Positions 25,756 to 33,886 of a DNA stretch of 64,000 nucleotides are shown in pieces. The translations under genes and the position numbers were made by a program. Under the pieces are notes generated by a model. It ran no database searches. It worked only from the letters and a program-made list of their open reading frames with translations, and had not been told where the DNA came from. This stretch comes from Halorussus caseinilyticus (lineage in GTDB: Archaea > Halobacteriota > Halobacteria > Halobacteriales > Haladaptataceae): contig NZ_CP119809.1 in the NCBI RefSeq assembly GCF_029338395.1, positions 2,976,001 to 3,040,000 of the forward strand, in the 5' to 3' direction. Each line of letters opens with the position of its first letter. The stretch's first letter is position 1.

Positions 25756-25995
25756 ATTGATGCAATAGATAGCAGGACAATTTTAACTCTTTCGGAGAAT
25801 TGTATAATTTCCAACTCGGATAGCTGTCGTTTCGGAGAGAAGATTAGTCCGTAGGCGGGTCGCGTTCCGGTCGCTCGTCTCGAATCCAGTTCCGACCGCC
25901 GGTCACGAGTTCCGGCGTTCGGGGGCGAGCGAACCGTATTTTTCCCGGTCGTTCGTACCGAAACTACTTATGATACGGGTCGTAGACGAGCAAGT

Positions 25996-26799
25996 GTGAC
26001 TCGGAACGACCTCCCACCAATCGGACTCGGGACTGCCGGAAACGTCGGCCACGAGCAGTGTGCAGAGACGGTTCGGATGGGTCTCGAAGCGGGGTACCGA
26101 CACGTCGATACGGCGCAGATGTACGACAACGAGGCGGCGGTCGGCGACGGACTCGACGCCGCAGATGTCCCCCGGTCGGAGGTGTCCGTCGCGACCAAAG
26201 TCCACCCCGAAAATCTGGGGTACGAGGCGGTTCACCGCTCGGCGGCCGAGAGCGCGGACCGCCTCGGCGTCGATACCATCGACGTGTTGTACGTCCACTG
26301 GCCCGCGGGTGCCTACCACCCCGAGGAGACGCTCCGGGCGTTCGACGAGTTGTTCGAGGAGGGCGCGATTGGCGGGGTCGGTCTCTGCAACTTCACCGCT
26401 CCGTTGCTCCGGGAGGCGTTGGACCGACTCGACGCGCCGGTCGTCGCCCACCAAGTCGAGTGCCACCCGCTCCTGCCCCAAGACCGCCTCTACGCGTTCT
26501 CCCGGAAGTACGACCACGCGCTCGTCGCGTACGCTCCGCTCGCCCAGACGATGATTTTCGACCACCCGGCCGTCGAGTCGATTGCGGCCGAACGCGACCT
26601 GACGCCAGCGCAGGTGTGTCTGGCGTGGCTTCACGGCCGAGAAGGAGTCGTCCCGATTCCGAAATCGACCGGACGCGACCACCTCGAAGAGAACTTCGCG
26701 TCCCTCGATGTCGAGTTGCCGCCGAGCGCGCGCCAGCGACTGGACGGCATCGAGGCGAGAGCGCGGGTCATCGACCCGCATTACGCGCCGTGGAAGTGA
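25996..26799 (+). CDS. Aldo/keto reductase
   Basis: A 267-residue NAD(P)H-dependent reductase with the AKR tetrad: Asp and Tyr in HVDTAQMYDNEAAVGDGL, Lys in SVATKVHPENLG and His in LYVHWPAG. The QVECHPLLPQDRLYAFSRKY and IPKSTGRDHLEEN segments shape the cofactor pocket. The barrel is slightly short. It may reduce a keto-sugar or another aldehyde; the position between the CDP-sugar operon and FkbM gene suggests, but does not prove, a sugar role. GTG 25996 is preceded by a CTTATGATA box about 27 nt upstream. Confidence 0.88.
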   Translation: MTRNDLPPIGLGTAGNVGHEQCAETVRMGLEAGYRHVDTAQMYDNEAAVGDGLDAADVPRSEVSVATKVHPENLGYEAVHRSAAESADRLGVDTIDVLYVHWPAGAYHPEETLRAFDELFEEGAIGGVGLCNFTAPLLREALDRLDAPVVAHQVECHPLLPQDRLYAFSRKYDHALVAYAPLAQTMIFDHPAVESIAAERDLTPAQVCLAWLHGREGVVPIPKSTGRDHLEENFASLDVELPPSARQRLDGIEARARVIDPHYAPWK

Positions 26800-26800
26800 G

Positions 26801-27529
26801 TCACTTCGCGGCGACGACGAACTTCTCGTCTGACTGCTCGGACCCCATCTCGTTCCGGCGTCGGTGAAGCGTCGATACCTCGAAACCGCACTCCGAGAGC
26901 GTCTCGCAGATGCTGTCGGCGGTTTCGTCGCCGAAAATCTTCCCCTCGTGGAGTTCCAGATAGACGCGGCGACACTCGTCGTCGCGGAGGGTCGCTTCGA
27001 GACCCTCGATTACGTACCCCTCCGCGCCCTCAACGTCGATTTTGAGTACGCTCGGCGTCCCGTCGAGGTACCTCGAAATCATCTCGTCGCCGTCGAGCAT
27101 CGGCACCGTGACCTCCCCCTCGCCGAGCGACGCCATGTCGTCGATTCCGTCTAGCGTGTCGGCGTCCATCTGGGTCACTCGCTCGCCGTCGCCCATCGCA
27201 AACGGGAGCGTCTCCCAGTCGTCGCAGTTCAGTTCGAGGTTCTTCCGGGCCTTCACGACGTTCTGTTGTATCGGTTCGACGGCCACGGCGCTCGCGCCGA
27301 CGGTTCCGGCGACGGCGGCGTAGATACCCACGTTCGCTCCGACATCGAGAAACGAATCGTCCGCGGAGACGTGAGACACGATGTCCTCCAGAACTGGGGC
27401 CTCGGTGCTGTGCATGTAGCCGATAATCCGGAGTTCGTCCAGCGAAGAGATGTGATACGTGACGGACTCCCCACCGACCTCGAAACTGTACTCGGCTTCG
27501 TCCGACGCCACGAAACGTTCAAATCCCAT
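26801..27529 (-). CDS. FkbM-family SAM-dependent methyltransferase
   Basis: A 242-residue methyltransferase. Motif I is SFLDVGANVGIYAAVAG, followed by AVEPIQQNVVKARKNLELN, and the FkbM hallmark PSVLKIDVEGAEGYVIEGLEATL with Asp-x-Glu-Gly near the sugar/SAM site. Such enzymes O-methylate sugars or small natural products. In the glycan region it probably methylates a sugar residue of the surface polymer or S-layer glycan. I chose ATG 27529 (MGFERFVAS); an upstream frame start is less supported. It is convergent with the aldo-keto reductase with a 1-nt gap. Confidence 0.88.
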   Translation of the reverse strand: MGFERFVASDEAEYSFEVGGESVTYHISSLDELRIIGYMHSTEAPVLEDIVSHVSADDSFLDVGANVGIYAAVAGTVGASAVAVEPIQQNVVKARKNLELNCDDWETLPFAMGDGERVTQMDADTLDGIDDMASLGEGEVTVPMLDGDEMISRYLDGTPSVLKIDVEGAEGYVIEGLEATLRDDECRRVYLELHEGKIFGDETADSICETLSECGFEVSTLHRRRNEMGSEQSDEKFVVAAK

Positions 27530-27584
27530 ACTCGGCGTAAACAAGTGGGTACATTAAAAACCACTGCGTGTCGGTGAGGCGACA

Positions 27585-28847
27585 CTACTCGGGGAAGTAG
27601 CCGAGTTCTCGGAGTCGTTCGGCGACTGCGCCGTCAACGTCTCTCCCGTCGGGTCGGGAAGTCTTCTCTCTCCCTTCGAATCGGGCGTGAATCTCGGCCG
27701 GGTCGAGTCGCTTCTCCGTCCACGCGTTCTGGGCGTCACGAACCGTGACGAGAGCGCCCCGGTTTCTCGACGCGACTCGTTTTTCGACCCCTCGCTCGCC
27801 GTCCGTGTAGATTGCGCGCCACGGGCCGATGTAGTCGCTCACGTCCGCGTCGAACTGGTCTCTGTCCTCCTCGCGCAACCGATACGTCGAACTGAACACC
27901 GGGCCGTCCGTGACGAAGGAACTGCTGTCGGCGGTGCCGTCTACGGTCTCCGCGACGACGCGGGGGAAGTCGGTCAGCGAGACGACTCGCTCTACGACTT
28001 CCGATTCGGTCTGGCCCGGATAGCGAACGACGAGGGGAACGTGGGTCAGACACTCGTGGATGCCCCAGTTGTGGTCGGCGAGTCGAACCGCGGGTTCGAC
28101 TCGACTCCGCTCGCCGAACCCTTCGCCGTGGTCGCTCGTGACGACGACCAGCGTGTCGTCCAGCGCGTTTCGGCGTTTCAGCGTCTCGACTATCTCCCGG
28201 ACCGCGTGGTCGCTCTGGCGTATGCCGCCGTCGTAGAACGCTTCGAGCGTGTCGAGTTCGCCCCACGCGCGTCCCCCGGCGTACTGCGGAGCGATTGGGT
28301 CGCCGTAGACTTCGTTTGCGACGTGGAGCATCGTCGGCGTCGTCCACCGGTCGTACTCGTCTTCGGGCGTGTACGGCCAGTGGGAGTCCATCAGGTTCAG
28401 ACAAGCGGCCCACGGACCGTCCCGGTCTGCCTGCCAGTCGAGGAACGCTCTGGCGTATCGCTGTGCGGGTTGTCGCGGACCCTCGTCGTCGTCGGGTCTC
28501 TCGACCGTCTCGAAACACGCCGAGAGGTTCGAGGACTTGGAGACGATGAGGTTCGGCGTGAACAGACCGGTCGAGTAGCCGTCTCCCTGTAGGGTCTTCC
28601 ACACCGTCCGGTCTACGTCGATGTTCGCGTCGATTTCGAGCGCCTGATGTTCCTCGATGGTCTCTCCCGTGAACAGACTGACGTGGCTCGTGATGCTGTG
28701 GATGCTCGGCGAACGCGCCTGCGTGTACGTCGTCGCGTCCTCGGCGAACGTTTCGAGAAACGGGGTCGTCTCGTTGTCGTGTCCGTACAAACTCACGTTC
28801 TCGGCTCTGGTGCTGTCGAGAACGACCAGAAGGACGTTGGGGTTCAT
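27585..28847 (-). CDS. Sulfatase-like enzyme (alkaline phosphatase superfamily)
   Basis: A 420-residue enzyme of the sulfatase fold: NVLLVVLDSTRAENVSLYGHDNETTPFL (metal-binding Asp), catalytic segment SIHSITSHVSLFTGE, DGGIRQSDHAV and VVVTSDHGEGFGE (second metal site). The formylglycine Cys of true sulfatases is replaced by Ser, so phosphotransferase or phosphodiesterase-like activity is as plausible. There is no signal peptide, so it acts in the cytoplasm or at the inner membrane face. I chose ATG 28847 because the TATATTATA box at 28886-28894 would start transcription just inside the ATG at 28874. The C-terminus ends ...RLRELGYFPE. Confidence 0.82.
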   Translation of the reverse strand: MNPNVLLVVLDSTRAENVSLYGHDNETTPFLETFAEDATTYTQARSPSIHSITSHVSLFTGETIEEHQALEIDANIDVDRTVWKTLQGDGYSTGLFTPNLIVSKSSNLSACFETVERPDDDEGPRQPAQRYARAFLDWQADRDGPWAACLNLMDSHWPYTPEDEYDRWTTPTMLHVANEVYGDPIAPQYAGGRAWGELDTLEAFYDGGIRQSDHAVREIVETLKRRNALDDTLVVVTSDHGEGFGERSRVEPAVRLADHNWGIHECLTHVPLVVRYPGQTESEVVERVVSLTDFPRVVAETVDGTADSSSFVTDGPVFSSTYRLREEDRDQFDADVSDYIGPWRAIYTDGERGVEKRVASRNRGALVTVRDAQNAWTEKRLDPAEIHARFEGREKTSRPDGRDVDGAVAERLRELGYFPE

Positions 28848-29075
28848 CGTGCGTCTCTCTGCCGAGTCCGGCATTAATGTTTTTCCCCTATAATATATGA
28901 ATCGGAAGTCTCTACTGTGAGTGAATCGGCGCGGCCGTAGTTAAGTCTCCAAGCCGATTCGCCGACGTTCGGTGAGTTTCGCCGGTTGGTCCCGAGTCAG
29001 TCATTTCTAATTTTAGTTCTAGCCACCGTTAAGTATTTATTCGAGCTAAGAAAGATGTGACTACTACGACGAACT

Positions 29076-29651
29076 ATGAGCGACGTTGCAAGAGCGGTGT
29101 TTCGGGAGCGGGCACCACTCGTCGATTTGGACGAGTTCACGGAGATGATAGTCTCGGAAGTCGTGACCGACGAACTCCTCTCTAGGACCGAAAGTATCTG
29201 GCTAATCGGGAGTTTCACGAATCCGGGTAAGGAAATCGACACGAACAAGTTCGAGTGGAGCGACCTCGACGTGTACGTGGCCGTCTCGGATTGGGAGTTC
29301 TCGCAGGCCGCGACGAACATGCTCATCGCCGAACCGAGCGAACCGACGCCCAAAGGCGTGCCCACCGAACACGGTCCCGAGAAGTGGGACGACAGGTTGG
29401 CAGGTCCGAAGCGGTGGAACTGTAGCGTCACGGAAGCGTGGGAGCAGTTGCCCGAGTGCGCCAGAGAGACGATACGGAAGAGCGCACAGAAGGGGTTCTT
29501 CAGAAACCACGAGGAGTTCGAGAACCGGGAAGTGAGATACCTCGACCTCTTCGTCGGAAGCCGTGACCAACTCATGGGCCAACGAGAGCGAGGCCGTCAA
29601 TCGAGGGCCGACGCGCTCCCCGGTTTCTGCATCTGGGAGAGTGACGAGTAG
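29076..29651 (+). CDS. Nucleotidyltransferase-fold protein (Pol-beta superfamily)
   Basis: A 191-residue protein with the nucleotidyltransferase signature spread over IWLIGSFTNPGKEIDTNKFEWSDLDVYVAVSD (Gly-Ser, then Asp-x-Asp), residues about 47-78. The C-terminal part is helical and polar. MNT-type proteins transfer nucleotides to small molecules or, as antitoxins, to HEPN partners; no HEPN gene is adjacent. A TTTAT box lies about 40 nt upstream of ATG 29076. It sits between a sulfatase-like gene and a repeat-protein gene inside the glycan region. Substrate unknown. Confidence 0.65.
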   Translation: MSDVARAVFRERAPLVDLDEFTEMIVSEVVTDELLSRTESIWLIGSFTNPGKEIDTNKFEWSDLDVYVAVSDWEFSQAATNMLIAEPSEPTPKGVPTEHGPEKWDDRLAGPKRWNCSVTEAWEQLPECARETIRKSAQKGFFRNHEEFENREVRYLDLFVGSRDQLMGQRERGRQSRADALPGFCIWESDE

Positions 29652-29745
29652 CGGCGCTGGTAGGCCTATTATTGATTTCTAGTGCTATAATATAAATATA
29701 GCAAGGAAAACTTTTTTATATGCATGTGAATTACTATCTTTCGCA

Positions 29746-30216
29746 ATGAGTTCGAAAGAAAGCCCGGACTGGAAGTTCGACTTCACGAACGACGAGCTTG
29801 AAGACAAGACGATGAGCAATGCGGATTTCTCGAACACGTCTCTGGAATCCGAAGAAGAGACCACCCTGAACGATTCGCCGTTCTCGAACACCTCCCTGAA
29901 GTCCGACGACCCGGACACGACCCGCGCCGCCACCGACTGGGCGAAGACGGGTTCGGACGACGAGAAGACCGTGCGCGCCGCGACCGCCGACTGGTCGAAG
30001 ACCGACGACGACCCTGAGACGGTTCGCGCCGCGACCGCCGACTGGTCGAAGGCCGACGACCCTGAGACGGTTCGCGCCGCGACCGCCGACTGGTCGAAGG
30101 CCGACGACGACCCTGAGACGGTTCGCGCCGCGACCGCCGACTGGTCGAAGACCGACGACGAACCCGAGACCGTGCGCGCCGCGACCGCCGACTGGTCGAA
30201 GGCCGACGACGCCTAG
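29746..30216 (+). CDS. Acidic tandem-repeat protein, function unknown
   Basis: A 156-residue acidic protein. The N-terminal part holds two FSNTSL(E/K)S motifs (about 28-34 and 46-52). From residue 54 onward there are about six units of 16-17 residues with core DPETVRAATADWSK; the first unit (RAATDWAK) is diverged and the last ends ADDA. The DNA units are nearly identical, so copy number could change by slippage or recombination. There are no Cys, signal peptide or membrane segment. An ACTTTTTTATAT promoter box lies at 29711-29722. I recognise no family; the neighbours belong to glycan synthesis and a nucleotidyltransferase. Confidence 0.75.
   Translation: MSSKESPDWKFDFTNDELEDKTMSNADFSNTSLESEEETTLNDSPFSNTSLKSDDPDTTRAATDWAKTGSDDEKTVRAATADWSKTDDDPETVRAATADWSKADDPETVRAATADWSKADDDPETVRAATADWSKTDDEPETVRAATADWSKADDA
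29902..30210 (+). repeat. In-frame tandem repeat array (about 48-51 nt units)
   Basis: About six units inside the acidic repeat protein. Three consecutive units share the core GACGGTTCGCGCCGCGACCG without change. The array ends just before the stop. Confidence 0.8.
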
Positions 30217-30260
30217 AGACGCGGGTCGGAGCGGCAGATTCCGAAGCGTAGAAAGCGAAG

Positions 30261-30278
30261 GCCCGCGCTCTAGCGGGC
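30261..30278. terminator. Small hairpin after the repeat-protein gene
   Basis: GCCCGC (30261-30266), loop GCTCTA, GCGGGC (30273-30278), followed by GTTCGTAATTTC. It may end the repeat-protein transcript. The rest of the 30217-30390 gap shows no gene. Confidence 0.4.
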
Positions 30279-30390
30279 GTTCGTAATTTCTCACCGCTGC
30301 ACGAGCAGTGCCGTCAGGGTCGCAGGTTCGGGCATCGAAGAACTCGCAGTCCGGTCGATTCGAGTGCTAGACTTCCCGTCGGAGACGGGT

Positions 30391-31422
30391 TTACGCGCTG
30401 ATTTTCTCTTTGTTGTAGATGTAGAGACCTTGGAGGTACCCCAGCGTGTACGCACACAGTTGCAGGAACCGGAACGCCCACCGGCGCAACGACACTCCTT
30501 CAGACGAGTTCAGTTCCCCGAGCGTCGGCCGCTTCGAGAGCAGTTGCCGCCACTTCACCCACGGAGTGTAGTGGTTCCGATACGCCTCCTCCGAGTACTC
30601 CTTGACGTAGTGGTCGCCCGTCCCGAAGTACTGGAATCGCTTCAGATTGTCCGCGAGCGTCACCGGATAGCGATGGCGGACCCGGATGGTGCGGTCCATC
30701 ACGAAACCGGCACCGAGGTCGGTGATTCGCTTGCGCAACAGGTTGTCTTCGGCCACGTCCGCGTAGCGCGATTCGGTGTTGAAACCGCCGATGCTCTCGT
30801 ACACGTCCTTCCGGTAGACGAGATTCCGACTGTCGGCCTGCCCCGCCCGAAATCGGGACTTGTCCCGATTGCTCTCGTATCTGGTGTACCAGTTCCTGTC
30901 GGGCGGGTAGTCCAAGTAGTAGGCACCCTGTATCGCGCCCGGAAACCAGTGTTTCTTGATGGACCGATGTATGGATTCGACCCAGTTGTCCTCGGCAACG
31001 CAGTCGGAGTCGATACTGACGATGTACTCGTTTTCCGCCGCCTCGATGCCCGCGTCCCGTTTCCCGGTTATCGTCACCGCGTCCGTCGTGAGGACGCGCA
31101 GTGGGTCCCAGTCCATCGACCGGAGTCGCCGCACCGTCTCGCGGTCGTCGGCCGGACAGCAGACGAGACATTCGAACTCGATGTGGTCCTCGGGATACCG
31201 CCGATAGAACCGTTCGACCGACTCCCGAATGGAATCGACCATCTCGGCGGTCTGGTCGGGGCGCTTGTACGTCGAGTTCACCACGGACAGCGAGACCGGT
31301 CGCTCGTACTCGGCGACCATCGACCGAACGTCGGCGAACGCCTCGGAGTGGAAACTCCACGTGTAAATCGCGGGCAGGTCGCGCACGTCGTCGGCCAACG
31401 GTTCCGACGGGATGGTCGTCAC
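30391..31422 (-). CDS. Family 2 glycosyltransferase (probably 3' part of a split fusion)
   Basis: A 343-residue GT-A domain: PVSLSVVNSTYKRPDQTAEMVDSIRE, GKRDAGIEAAENEYIVSIDSDCVAEDNW (DxD site), then RADVAEDNLLRKRI-like acceptor residues (YADVAEDNLLRKRITDLGAGF). The annotated start is GTG 31422, overlapping the upstream gene, but the frame stays open and protein-like upstream of it (RLSSEEVVARFADGDPIRPPVED) with no start codon. The first residues VTTIPSEPLADDVRDLPAI look like the end of a DUF2064-type domain. The two genes may therefore be one disrupted by a frameshift at 31489-31510. It acts in surface glycan assembly by context. Confidence 0.8.
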   Translation of the reverse strand: MTTIPSEPLADDVRDLPAIYTWSFHSEAFADVRSMVAEYERPVSLSVVNSTYKRPDQTAEMVDSIRESVERFYRRYPEDHIEFECLVCCPADDRETVRRLRSMDWDPLRVLTTDAVTITGKRDAGIEAAENEYIVSIDSDCVAEDNWVESIHRSIKKHWFPGAIQGAYYLDYPPDRNWYTRYESNRDKSRFRAGQADSRNLVYRKDVYESIGGFNTESRYADVAEDNLLRKRITDLGAGFVMDRTIRVRHRYPVTLADNLKRFQYFGTGDHYVKEYSEEAYRNHYTPWVKWRQLLSKRPTLGELNSSEGVSLRRWAFRFLQLCAYTLGYLQGLYIYNKEKISA

Positions 31423-31874
31423 GTCCTCAACGGGCGGCCGTATCGGGTCGCCGTCGGCGAATCGAGCGACGACTTCCTCCGACGAGAGGCGTCCGGGGTT
31501 CCCCGGACGCCGAGAAGAGCGGGCGCGTCCCGCGGCGAGAAACTCGAGATTGCGGTCACTCGGTCGAGTTGCTCGAAGACCTGCTGGACTTTCCGGCTAT
31601 CGACCAGCGACCGACCGGAAATCAAGACGACATCCTCCGCGACATCGAGTACCTCGCGGGCCGATTCGAGGACCGCCGCGTCGTCGTACTCGGCGGCGTC
31701 AAGCGCCGACCCCTCGTCGGCGAAGTGGACGAACAGGTCGTACGGTTCGTCGCCGTGTTCGTCCACGAGACCCGATAGCATCCGACGATAGAGTTCGTCG
31801 GCCCGAGACACCCCGAGTCGGTCTTCGAGGGACGAACTGGGTTCCGAACCGAGAATTACGACTGCTCTATCCAT
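31419..31874 (-). CDS. DUF2064-like transferase domain, C-terminus out of frame
   Basis: A 151-codon frame. Residues 1-120 resemble the DUF2064/TIGR04282 GT-A fold: MDRAVVILGSEPSSS, ADELYRRMLSGLVDE, YDLFVHFADEG, VVLISGRSLVDSRKVQQVFEQLDRVTAIS and DAPALLGVR, corresponding to the VVLIGSDSPDL...GGYYLIGLR pattern of that family, although the Asp and Gly residues of the active site are degraded. The last 25 residues turn basic (ASRRRKSSLDSPTATRY), unlike haloarchaeal protein, right after a 22-nt palindrome. I read this as the 5' half of a DUF2064-GT2 fusion that left its frame. The start chosen is ATG 31874. Confidence 0.6.
   Translation of the reverse strand: MDRAVVILGSEPSSSLEDRLGVSRADELYRRMLSGLVDEHGDEPYDLFVHFADEGSALDAAEYDDAAVLESAREVLDVAEDVVLISGRSLVDSRKVQQVFEQLDRVTAISSFSPRDAPALLGVRGTPDASRRRKSSLDSPTATRYGRPLRT
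31489..31510. repeat. 22-nt palindrome at the suspected frameshift
   Basis: GCGTCCGGGG (31489-31498), loop TT, exact complement 31501-31510. It lies inside the glycan transferase coding region at the point where coding character changes frame on the minus strand; its G and C runs of four are typical places for a one-base indel. Confidence 0.7.
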
Positions 31875-32032
31875 GTATCTCCGGATTTTAACCAAGCCAC
31901 ATAACGCCTACGATTCGTAAGTTAGAAGTGCGAATAGAATTGCCTTGTTATCGTGTTACCGTTCGGGGTTCGGACGCCGAGCCGTCGAGTCGCAGGCCGA
32001 ACCCGCCGGTGTCGTCCGAGTCGATTCGAGTC

Positions 32033-33886
32033 ATGAGCGCCCACGAGAGACCTATCGCTTATCTGTTGAACAGGTTCGTCGAGACGCGATGGAAGCAGTT
32101 CGGGGTCGGAATCGGCCTCCTCGTACTCGCGCTTTTCTTCCAGCGCGTTCCCGCGCTGATTATCGGGGTCGCGCTCGACTCCCTCCTCCTCGACAGAGGG
32201 ACCTACGCGCTTCCGCTGGTCCCCTCGTCGTGGGTTCCGTCGTCCACCGAGGAGCAGGCACTCCTGACCGTCGGAACGCTCGGAATCGCTATCGTCGCCG
32301 AGAGCGCGCTGAAGTGGTACGGGCAACTCGTCTACGAGAAATCGACGCTCGAAACGCTCCACGAGATTCGGACGACGACCTACGCCACCGCGACCGGACT
32401 CTCGATGAGTTTCTACGACGAGCGAGAGAAAGGCGACGTGCTGAGCGTCTTAGCCGACGACGTGGACAACCTCAGCGACCTGTTCGCGGGAGTGCGCGAT
32501 GGCGTTCTCTACGGCGGCGGCATCGTCAGCGCGTTCGCCGCCATGCTCCTGTTGAACTGGAATCTGGCGCTCGTCATCGCCGTCTTGCCGTTCGTCATCG
32601 CGGCGCTCGGCCGGGTGTACGCTTCGCTGTTGGAACCCCACCACGACGCGATTCGGGAGACAATCGGCACGATGAAAGGCCGCTTCCGGGACGCTATCGA
32701 GGGACTGAGTACGGTCAAGGCGTTCACGCGCGAACCCAAAGAGCGCGCCCGCGTCTCGAACGTCTCGGAGGGGTACAAGTCCGCGAAGTGGTCGGCCATC
32801 CGGCTTCGAATCGTCTACAATCGCGTCTCGTGGTTCGTCGCCGCCGTCGGCATCTGGGGCCTGTTCTACGTCGGCGGCCACTGGATTCTGTCGGGACCGC
32901 CCGCGTTCTTCACCGAGAGCCTGTCGCCCGGGACGTTGCTGACGTTCATCATGTACACCTTCTCGTTTCTGGACCCGACGCGGCGTCTCGCCGTCGAAGT
33001 GATAAACAAGTACGAGAGCGCGCGAGCGTCGAGCAAGCGCGTCGTGGAGATTCTGCGAAACACCGACCGACTCGAAGAAGGTGACGGCGACGCCGAAGCG
33101 TTGACCGTGACCCGTGGGCGCGTCAAGTACGACGAGGTTTGCTTTTCGTACCCCGGAGCCGAAGACCGGACGCTCGAAGACGTGTCGTTCGCCACCGACG
33201 ACGGGGAGTTCGTCGGCATCGTCGGTTCGACCGGCGCGGGAAAATCGACGCTGATGAAGCTTCTGTTCCGGTTCTACGACGCCGACTCGGGCACCGTCAG
33301 CATCGACGGAACGGACGTGACCGACGTGGACGCCGCGAGCCTCAGAGACCGAATCGGCTACGTCAGCCAAGACCCCTTCCTCTTCCACGGCACGGTCCGG
33401 GAGAACGTCGCGTACGCCACCCCGTCCGTGTCCCACGAGGAGGTTGTCACGGCCGCCAAGCGCGCCGGTGCCCACGAGTTCGTCCAGCAGTTGGACGACG
33501 GCTACGACACCCAGATAGGCGAACGCGGCGCGACCCTCTCGGGCGGTCAGCGCCAGCGTCTCGCCATCGCTCGCGCAATCGTTGACGACCCGCCAATCCT
33601 CGTCTTCGACGAGGCGACCAGTCACGTGGACAACGAGACGGAAGTCGAGATTCAGCGGAGTCTGCTATCGATGTCCGAGGACCGAACGGTGTTCGCCATC
33701 GCCCACCGCCTCTCGACGGTCCGGAGCGCCGACCGCATCTTGGTGATGGACGACGGCCGACTCGTGGAGGAGGGAACCCACGAGCGGCTGGTCGAACGCG
33801 ACGGGACTTACGCGAAACTCTGGCGCATCCAGACCGGCGAGATTGCGGCGACCCGGATGGGCGACCCGCGGGAGGTGAACCGATGA
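32033..33886 (+). CDS. ABC exporter half-transporter, first subunit
   Basis: A 617-residue fused permease-ATPase. Residues 1-310 form a six-helix exporter domain with the coupling segment MSFYDEREKGDVLSVLADDV. Residues 365-600 are the ATPase: Walker A GSTGAGKST, Q-loop YVSQDPFLFHGTVRENVAY, signature LSGGQRQRLAIARAI, Walker B ILVFDEATSHVDNETE with intact Glu, and AHRLSTVRSADRI. It overlaps the second half-transporter by 4 nt, so a heterodimer is likely. The surroundings suggest export or flipping of a lipid-linked glycan, but drug-exporter-like families share these motifs. I chose ATG 32033; the longer frame upstream is not conserved-looking. Confidence 0.88.
   Translation: MSAHERPIAYLLNRFVETRWKQFGVGIGLLVLALFFQRVPALIIGVALDSLLLDRGTYALPLVPSSWVPSSTEEQALLTVGTLGIAIVAESALKWYGQLVYEKSTLETLHEIRTTTYATATGLSMSFYDEREKGDVLSVLADDVDNLSDLFAGVRDGVLYGGGIVSAFAAMLLLNWNLALVIAVLPFVIAALGRVYASLLEPHHDAIRETIGTMKGRFRDAIEGLSTVKAFTREPKERARVSNVSEGYKSAKWSAIRLRIVYNRVSWFVAAVGIWGLFYVGGHWILSGPPAFFTESLSPGTLLTFIMYTFSFLDPTRRLAVEVINKYESARASSKRVVEILRNTDRLEEGDGDAEALTVTRGRVKYDEVCFSYPGAEDRTLEDVSFATDDGEFVGIVGSTGAGKSTLMKLLFRFYDADSGTVSIDGTDVTDVDAASLRDRIGYVSQDPFLFHGTVRENVAYATPSVSHEEVVTAAKRAGAHEFVQQLDDGYDTQIGERGATLSGGQRQRLAIARAIVDDPPILVFDEATSHVDNETEVEIQRSLLSMSEDRTVFAIAHRLSTVRSADRILVMDDGRLVEEGTHERLVERDGTYAKLWRIQTGEIAATRMGDPREVNR

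Noticed and set aside
29902-30210. Possible CRISPR array
   Set aside because: The repeats are 48-51 nt, directly adjacent without unique spacers, and stay in frame as protein repeats.
31928-32032. Longer N-terminus for the first ABC exporter subunit
   Set aside because: The extra 35 residues are Pro/Ser/Arg-rich and unlike the start of exporter membrane domains; ATG 32033 precedes the first amphipathic helix.
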